Source: an uncultured Collinsella sp.
Lineage (GTDB): Bacteria > Actinomycetota > Coriobacteriia > Coriobacteriales > Coriobacteriaceae
Assembly (NCBI GenBank): GCA_900549745.1
Contig: URPJ01000008.1
Span: 26,244 to 90,243, forward strand
Direction: 5' to 3'
DNA: 64,000 nucleotides
In this document: positions 58,878-64,000 of the stretch, in pieces
How the letters are laid out: every line of letters starts with the position of its first letter
Position numbering within the stretch: position 1 is the stretch's first letter
Program-made: the position numbers and the translations under genes
Notes under the pieces: model-generated
What the model was told of the DNA's origin: nothing
What the model saw: the letters and a program-made list of their open reading frames with translations, nothing else
The model's database searches: none

Positions 58878-61628
58878 TTAAGCGGAACGCTTGGCCTCGA
58901 GCTTGGCCTGAGCGGCCGCCAGGCGCGCGAGGGGCACGCGATAGGGCGAGCAGGACACGTAGTCCACGTCGGCCGCGTTAAACAGGGCCTTGATGGACTT
59001 GGGGTCGCCGCCGTGCTCACCGCACACGCCAAAGTGCATGCCGGGGTTGGTGGCACGACCCTTCTCGACGGCCATGCGCACGAGCTCCAGCACCGCCGAG
59101 TCGATAGTCTCGAAGGGGTTGTCCTTCAAGATCTTCTTGTGCATGTACAGCGGAATGAACTTGGCCTCGGCATCGTCGCGGGAGAAGCCGAAGGTCGTCT
59201 GGGTGAGATCGTTGGTGCCAAAGCAGAAAAAGTCGGCGAGCCGGGCGATCTCGTCGGCGACCATGCAGGCACGCGGCAGCTCGAGCATCGTACCCACGGG
59301 AATGTCGAGCTCGACGCCCTCCTCGGCGGAGACCTCGGCGATCACGCGCTCGATGACCTCGCGGGTCTGAACGTGCTCGGCCGTAATGGAAACGAGCGGG
59401 ACCATAATCTCGGGACGCGGGTCGACGCCTTCCTTGACGAGGCGAGCGGCAGCCGTTGCCACGGCACGGACCTGCATGAGCGGCAGGTCACCGAAGACGA
59501 CGGACAGACGCACGCCGCGCAGGCCGAGCATCGGGTTGGACTCGACCATGCCGTCGATGCGACGCAGGCGGGCACGCAGGGCGGCGAGCTCTTCCTCGCT
59601 GGCGCCGACGGCCTCCTTCTTGGTGATGGCGACCTCGAGCTCGCGAGGATTATCCAGGAACTCATGAAGCGGCGGATCGAGCAGGCGAACGATCACATCG
59701 CGACCGGACATGGTCTTGAACATCGCCAAGAAGTCCTCAGTCTGAACCTTGAGCAGATCGGCCAGGGCCTGCTGCTTCACAGCCTCGTCGTCGGACAGGA
59801 TGAAGCTCTGGATAATGTTCTTGCGATCGCCCAGGAACATGTGCTCGGTACGGCACAGACCGATGGCCTCGGCGCCAAACTCGAGCGCGAGCTCGGCATC
59901 CTCGGGGTTGTCGGCGTTGACGCGCACGTGGTTGGCATGACCGTCGGTCTCGTCCAGGCGGATCTCATCAGCCCAGGACAGGATGGTGTCCAAGTCGCCA
60001 GTGAGCTCGGCCGAAACCAGATCGACGGCGCCGTCGACGACGATGCCCTGAGTGCCGTCGATGGAGATGATGTCACCCTCGTGCAGCACGCGATCGCTGT
60101 CCTCGATACGAACGACCTTCTCGGCAGCGTCGATATGGAAACGCTCGACACCGCAGACACAAGGGGTACCCATGCCACGGGCAATAACGGCGGCGTGGCT
60201 CGTCTTGCCACCATGGCTCGTCAAGATACCCTCGGCGGCAACCATGCCCTTCAGGTCGTCAGGGTTGGTCTCCCAACGGACCAGGATGACCTTGTGGCCC
60301 TCGGCGGAACGCGCGACGGCGTCGTCGCTCGAGAACACGACCTCGCCCACGGCGGCACCGGGGCTGGCGTTAAGACCGGTCGCGAGCGCCTCGTACTTCT
60401 TGGAGGAGTCGAACTGCGGGTGCAGGAGCTGATCGAGCTGCGCAGGATCGATGCGGCCCACGGCCTCCTCGCGGGTGATGAGGCCCTCCTCGACCATCTC
60501 GATGGCGATGCGCAGGGCGGCGGTGGCGGTTCGCTTGCCCACGCGGGTCTGGAGCATCCAGAGCTTGCCCTGCTCGATGGTGAACTCGATGTCGCACATG
60601 TCGCGATAGTGATCCTCGAGCGTCAGGAACACGCGCTCGAGCTCCTCGCCTGCGGACTCAAGCCCCGGAGTGGTCTTGAGATCGGCGATGGGCTCGGTGT
60701 TGCGAATGCCGGCGACGACGTCCTCGCCCTGGGCGTTGACCAGAAAGTCGCCGTAGAACTCCTTGGTGCCGTCGGCCGGGTTGCGGGTGAAGGCGACGCC
60801 GGTCGCAGAGGTCTCGCCCTTGTTGCCAAAAGCCATGGCCTGGACGTTGACGGCGGTGCCGAGCTCGTCGGAGATGCCGTGCTGCTTGCGGTAAATGCAG
60901 GCGCGCTCGTTCATCCAGCTGCCAAAGACGGCCTGGATGGCAAGGCGAAGCTGGAGCTCCGGATCGTGCGGAAAGACGGGCTTACCATCGGCGACCTCGA
61001 GCTCGGGGTACAGGGCGGCCTCGACGTTGGCGGAGAAGATGCCCTTGAAGGTCTCGACGAGCTCCTGCAGGTCCTCGGCCGAAAGCTCGGAATCGACGCG
61101 GACGCCGGCAACCAGGCGGGCCTGGGTCAGGGCGTTCTCGAACAGGTCGGCGTCGACGCCCATGACGACGTTGGAGAACATCTGGATAAAGCGGCGATAG
61201 CTGTCCCAAGCAAAGCGCGGGTTCTGCGTCTGGGCGATGAGGCCCAGGACGGAATCGTCGTTGAGGCCCAGATTGAGGACCGTGTCCATCATGCCGGGCA
61301 TGGAGAACGGAGCGCCAGAGCGCACCGAGACGAGCAGCGGATCGTTGGCATCTCCGAGCTTCTTGCCGCAGCGGGCTTCGAGGTCGGCCTCGGCGGCAAC
61401 GATCTCGTCAAGCGCGCCGGCAGGCCAAACATTGCCGGCACCGGAGTACTCAACGCAGGTCTGGCAGGTAATGGTAAAGCCACCGGGGACCGGCAGGCCG
61501 ATACGGCTCATCTCGGCAAGGTTAGCGCCCTTGCCGCCAAGCACAAAGTTCATAGACTTGTCGCCCTCGGTGACACAAGTGCCCTGGGCGTCGGTTCCAA
61601 AACGGTAAACCCTCTTGCAATCGCTCAC
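58878..61628 (-). CDS. ppdK: Pyruvate, phosphate dikinase
   Basis: 916 aa from the GTG at 61628 (SDCKRVYRFGTDAQGTCVT), with AAGGGGAAG upstream. Interconverts pyruvate + ATP + Pi with PEP + AMP + PPi; in anaerobes it serves glycolysis or gluconeogenesis. ATP-grasp N-terminal part (LGGKGANLAEMSRIGLPVPG, SVRSGAPFSMPGMMDTVLNL), the swivelling phosphohistidine domain with catalytic His in GGKTSHAAVIARGMG, and the C-terminal PEP-binding barrel with GTNDLTQTTFGFSRDD and Cys in FGVCGEHGGDP. No adjacent regulatory kinase (ppsR) is visible. Confidence 0.97.
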   Translation of the reverse strand: MSDCKRVYRFGTDAQGTCVTEGDKSMNFVLGGKGANLAEMSRIGLPVPGGFTITCQTCVEYSGAGNVWPAGALDEIVAAEADLEARCGKKLGDANDPLLVSVRSGAPFSMPGMMDTVLNLGLNDDSVLGLIAQTQNPRFAWDSYRRFIQMFSNVVMGVDADLFENALTQARLVAGVRVDSELSAEDLQELVETFKGIFSANVEAALYPELEVADGKPVFPHDPELQLRLAIQAVFGSWMNERACIYRKQHGISDELGTAVNVQAMAFGNKGETSATGVAFTRNPADGTKEFYGDFLVNAQGEDVVAGIRNTEPIADLKTTPGLESAGEELERVFLTLEDHYRDMCDIEFTIEQGKLWMLQTRVGKRTATAALRIAIEMVEEGLITREEAVGRIDPAQLDQLLHPQFDSSKKYEALATGLNASPGAAVGEVVFSSDDAVARSAEGHKVILVRWETNPDDLKGMVAAEGILTSHGGKTSHAAVIARGMGTPCVCGVERFHIDAAEKVVRIEDSDRVLHEGDIISIDGTQGIVVDGAVDLVSAELTGDLDTILSWADEIRLDETDGHANHVRVNADNPEDAELALEFGAEAIGLCRTEHMFLGDRKNIIQSFILSDDEAVKQQALADLLKVQTEDFLAMFKTMSGRDVIVRLLDPPLHEFLDNPRELEVAITKKEAVGASEEELAALRARLRRIDGMVESNPMLGLRGVRLSVVFGDLPLMQVRAVATAAARLVKEGVDPRPEIMVPLVSITAEHVQTREVIERVIAEVSAEEGVELDIPVGTMLELPRACMVADEIARLADFFCFGTNDLTQTTFGFSRDDAEAKFIPLYMHKKILKDNPFETIDSAVLELVRMAVEKGRATNPGMHFGVCGEHGGDPKSIKALFNAADVDYVSCSPYRVPLARLAAAQAKLEAKRSA

Positions 61629-61978
61629 GATACTTCCCCTTCTATGTGTTCGCACACACGACCGTGGTAACGAATCGACCCGCCGGATGCGGACCGTGAG
61701 GGAACTATACGGCGGGTTTTGGGCGGGCTTGAGCAGAGGCTGCGCGGTTTGGTAAACGTGCTAAAACTGGCGGTAAACGGTAGGTAAAGGTGGTTACCTT
61801 ATGAAGATACCAGTACAACGTAGTCGCAGGTCAAAAGTGGTATAAACTGCTAGAACGCTTTAGCAAAAAGCTGTAATTATTGGAATGGAATCTCTTAAAC
61901 TACGCAATAGCCAAGAAAGACAAAATCTATCAGAAGTATTTGTCCCAGGGATTTTGGTCAGAGTAGCTAATTTGGGAC

Positions 61979-62054
61979 GGGGCTATTTTAGCCACCCCGG
62001 CAGATAGCGCGAATGCTTTGGCGGAGTAACGGCCGGGGTAGCTAAAAAAGCCCC
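61979..62054. repeat. Imperfect 22-bp inverted repeat (palindromic element)
   Basis: GGGGCTATTTTAGCCACCCC plus GG at 61979-62000 pairs with CCGGGGTAGCTAAAAAAGCC plus CC at 62033-62054 (20 of 22), with a 32-base loop. GTAGCTAATTTGGGACGGGG precedes it and GTAGCTA recurs in the right arm. It could be a bidirectional terminator or a small repeat element. Confidence 0.6.
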
Positions 62055-62260
62055 ATTACAGTTTGAGTCGTCCGAAAGGGCGGCTCCTTACTAGTTCTGG
62101 TAATACGATTGAGCCGTACCGATGGTCGCTGGCCGACCGCGACCGCGACGCGGCCTCCACCCGAGACCCCCATCTCGACACATAGCCCGTCATCCGACGA
62201 AAGCGCGCAGGTCGTCCTGTATAGGCGCATGGTGTCCCCCTCCGCCGCAAGAGGGAAACG

Positions 62261-62298
62261 AAAAAGCCCCTCTTTGCCACTACGGACAAAAGGGGCCT
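62261..62298 (-). terminator. Intrinsic terminator of the ABC region
   Basis: GGCCCCTTTTG-TCCGTAGTGG-CAAAGAGGGGC followed by TTTTTCG on the minus strand, one bulged base. Confidence 0.75.
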
Positions 62299-62374
62299 CC
62301 CAGGGGAAACGTGTTACAAAGCCTTCTTTGCAGGACGATGAAGATCAGAAACCCAACGTCGTACGCGTAGGGAC

Positions 62375-62974
62375 TTACCCAACACCCACGCCATTTCGAT
62401 CTTCTGGGCCTTCAACGCCACGTCCCGATAAGCATCCGGGCATCGGAATGACCTCGTCGCAAGCCGCAAGCATCTCTTCGTCATGAGTGACAACAATTAC
62501 AATATGGTCTCTCTTAACCTCATGAAGCAATTTAATTAGCGCGCTCCGGCTCTTCGCATCAAGCGCTGAAGTTGACTCTAGAAACAACATGACGTCCGGC
62601 GATTTCAACATCTGCCGCACAATTGCGATGTTCTGCTTCTCCCCGCCGGACACCCCTCCTTTCTTGCTGCCAAACATCGCTGCCGCCCCGTTCTCCGCAG
62701 CGGCAATCATTTTGTCTAACCCCAATATGGCAAGCATCCGATTCAGTTTGTCGGCCTCGAAATCATCAGAAAGCAGCGTAAGATTATCGAGGATCGTCCC
62801 CCCAACAATAGGGGGCTCTTGCTCCGTAATGCCAACTCGGCACCGCCGCAATGCGTATCGGTCGATGCGACGCTGTGATACCCCGTTGTAGAGGACGGCC
62901 CCTTCCGTGTTATCTGGATATAGACCCAATATCACTGACAGCAGCGAGCTCTTCCCCGAGCCATTTCTTCTTGC
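62375..62974 (-). pseudogene. ABC transporter nucleotide-binding domain remnant
   Basis: The frame opens after a stop directly before the P-loop (ARRNGSGKSSLLSVILGLYP), so the membrane domain and the first NBD strands are gone. The Q-loop (ITEQEPPIVGGTILDNL), signature VSGGEKQNIAIVRQ and H-loop VVTHDEEM remain. Walker B reads MLFLESTSALDA, with Leu where the metal-binding Asp should be. Lower GC than its surroundings. Probably the ruined partner of the exporter half upstream. Confidence 0.75.
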
Positions 62975-63060
62975 TTACTGTTTTTCTTATATTGTAACGA
63001 TTTTCGATAAGAGGAAAGATTACTCCATGACGCGCAAGCCCGAACTCTAAGCGTTTCCCA

Positions 63061-64000
63061 TCAGCATTGCCCATTTTTCGGATCGAAATCCAAATCCAGC
63101 TTCCTATCGCATGCTGAAATCAAATCCTGATCATGGCTTACAACAAGAATTAGCTGATCGAAGGGATTTCGATGAATATACTCCGTGAACTCCCGACGGC
63201 TTTCTTCATCTAAATCGTTCGTTGGTTCATCGAACACAAGCACTTCCGGCTGCCTGCGAAGTGCTGCGAATATCCTTAGCTTTCGATACTCTCCACCAGA
63301 AAGGTCTCTACAATTCTTGCCTTTTAACGATTCGACGGTTCGATAGAAACTCGGCACAAGCTCTCGGAGGTTTTCGCTCGATCCCCGAATCGACGTCCTC
63401 TCAAGGTAATTCTCCACCGTTTCGTTCGGAATAAAGAGCTTTTGCGGGCACACCGCAAACAGGTCATGTCGGATCGTCTCCATATCGAGCTCTTCATATG
63501 GCACCGACCCCAAAGCCCGATGTCCCCCAGCAGAATATAGTCCAAGAAGCACCTTCAGAAACGTGCTTTTGCCGCATCCGTTCGGCCCGGTAATGGCATA
63601 GGTTTCCCCCTCTCGACGTCCACGGAGAGATCGCGGTACAAGTAGGGCTTTCCCGCGTATCGGTACGCGATGTTGGACAACGATATGCTCTCCACGTGCC
63701 CAACCGTGAGGGTGCCGCGGTCCTCGGCGTCCTCCGTCAGAGCCCCCAATCGGTCGAACGAGGCCCTTGCGTCCTGATACGATTTGAAATAATTCAAAAA
63801 ATACTTGAAGCATCCGAACGCCATCGAGTAATACGAGTTCACCATTGTGAACTCGCCTAAGCTCATTCTTCCGCTCAATATTTCCATCCCGGAGATCACG
63901 AGCAGTGCCCCCCGAAACACAGACGAGATCAGGCCGTCGCTTGATGTGGCCAGATTCGAGACCCTACTTGCTTTCATGTAAATCGGGTAGTACCCCTCGA
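63061..64000 (-). pseudogene. ABC exporter (TMD-NBD) with frameshift, partial at right edge
   Basis: From the window end to about 63610 the frame gives part of a type I exporter membrane domain (SSVFRGALLVISGMEILSGR, MVNSYYSMAFGCFKYFLNYF) and the NBD start (SISLSNIAYRYAGKPYLYRD, LSVDVERG). At a five-G run (63606-63610) the frame is lost. One more G would join it to GETYAITGPNGCGKSTFLKV, followed by an intact NBD: Walker A, LSGGEYRKL, Walker B VLVFDEPTNDLDEE, H-loop VVSHDQDLI, ending at 63061. Either a pseudogene, a slippage site or a sequencing error. Confidence 0.8.

Larger units (their letters stand above)
61629..62374. other. Gene-free region upstream of ppdK
   Basis: About 750 bases without a credible ORF. 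Near ppdK a minus-strand TATAGT (61709-61704) flanked by ACCCGCCG/CGGCGGGT may be its promoter and leader. The middle (61740-61960) is AT-rich. It also holds a 76-base palindrome (61979-62054) and the terminator of the ABC gene (62261-62298). Short ORFs at 62042-62486 on both strands overlap these structures and look spurious. Confidence 0.6.

Noticed and set aside
59013..61670. 885-residue plus-strand open frame opposite ppdK
   Set aside because: Antisense shadow of a full-length PPDK with all catalytic motifs.
62042..62486. Small ORFs on both strands between ppdK and the ABC remnant
   Set aside because: They overlap the palindrome and terminator, have no RBS and no recognisable motif.
1..64000. 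CRISPR array, tRNA, rRNA
   Set aside because: No regularly spaced short repeats and no cloverleaf or rRNA-like sequence were noticed by reading; a formal scan (tRNAscan-SE, Infernal) was not possible.

Overview
The window reads as a stretch of chromosome from a high-GC actinobacterium of the Coriobacteriia, most likely a Collinsella or close relative. This is inferred from the overall gene content: actinobacterial integration host factor mihF next to gmk and rpoZ, an anaerobic bifunctional AdhE, pyruvate phosphate dikinase, ispG-rseP-dxr-cdsA-uppS-frr-pyrH synteny, and many GTG/TTG starts. No rRNA, tRNA or CRISPR array was seen. Both ends cut through genes: a RodZ-like protein on the left and an ABC exporter on the right.

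Layout, left to right; almost everything lies on the minus strand. Bases 1-5692 hold rnj-ftsK-rodZ-like. Bases 5881-6925 hold a small acetyltransferase gene bracketed by two inverted copies of an unusual hairpin element. Then come pnp and rpsO (6972-9647). A long operon follows: membrane DnaJ-like, dnaJ, mtaB, phoH, ybeY, dgkA, era, recO (9786-17126). Next are lepA-dusB-hemW, rpsT, and a competence operon comEA-comEC-holA (21776-25830). mihF-gmk-rpoZ-thiI and the pyrimidine operon pyrR-B-C-K-D-F follow, the latter with a three-hairpin attenuator. The only plus-strand genes are rpmB, adhE and an aminoglycoside-phosphotransferase-fold kinase (34470-38662), beside a decayed REP-type transposase. 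Then come the envelope/isoprenoid/translation cluster pyrH-frr-uppS-cdsA-dxr-rseP-ispG-proS and rpsB-tsf. A second competence-linked operon yraN-comM-dprA-trmFO-xerC (49185-54394) follows, then rnhB, rplS, a large secreted protein with an aerolysin-like pore-forming segment, ppdK, and a decaying ABC exporter pair.

How the genes work together: the window is mostly housekeeping (RNA decay and maturation, ribosome biogenesis, tRNA modification, isoprenoid and undecaprenyl lipid synthesis, UMP synthesis, fermentation). DNA uptake and processing (ComEA, ComEC, DprA, ComM) is a second theme. The two competence operons, 28 kb apart, carry an identical 20-bp sequence at nearly the same distance (72-76 nt) from their first start codon, which suggests a shared regulator.

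Most noteworthy observations: (1) two inverted elements with an identical 69-bp core (81 bp with flanks) enclosed by perfect but locus-specific inverted-repeat arms, framing an acetyltransferase cassette; (2) the shared competence-operon motif; (3) the secreted aerolysin-like protein; (4) an xerC gene whose expected start is ATA in a TAATA coupling site; (5) an RseP protease with an inserted winged-helix-like domain; (6) a membrane-anchored DnaJ-like protein.
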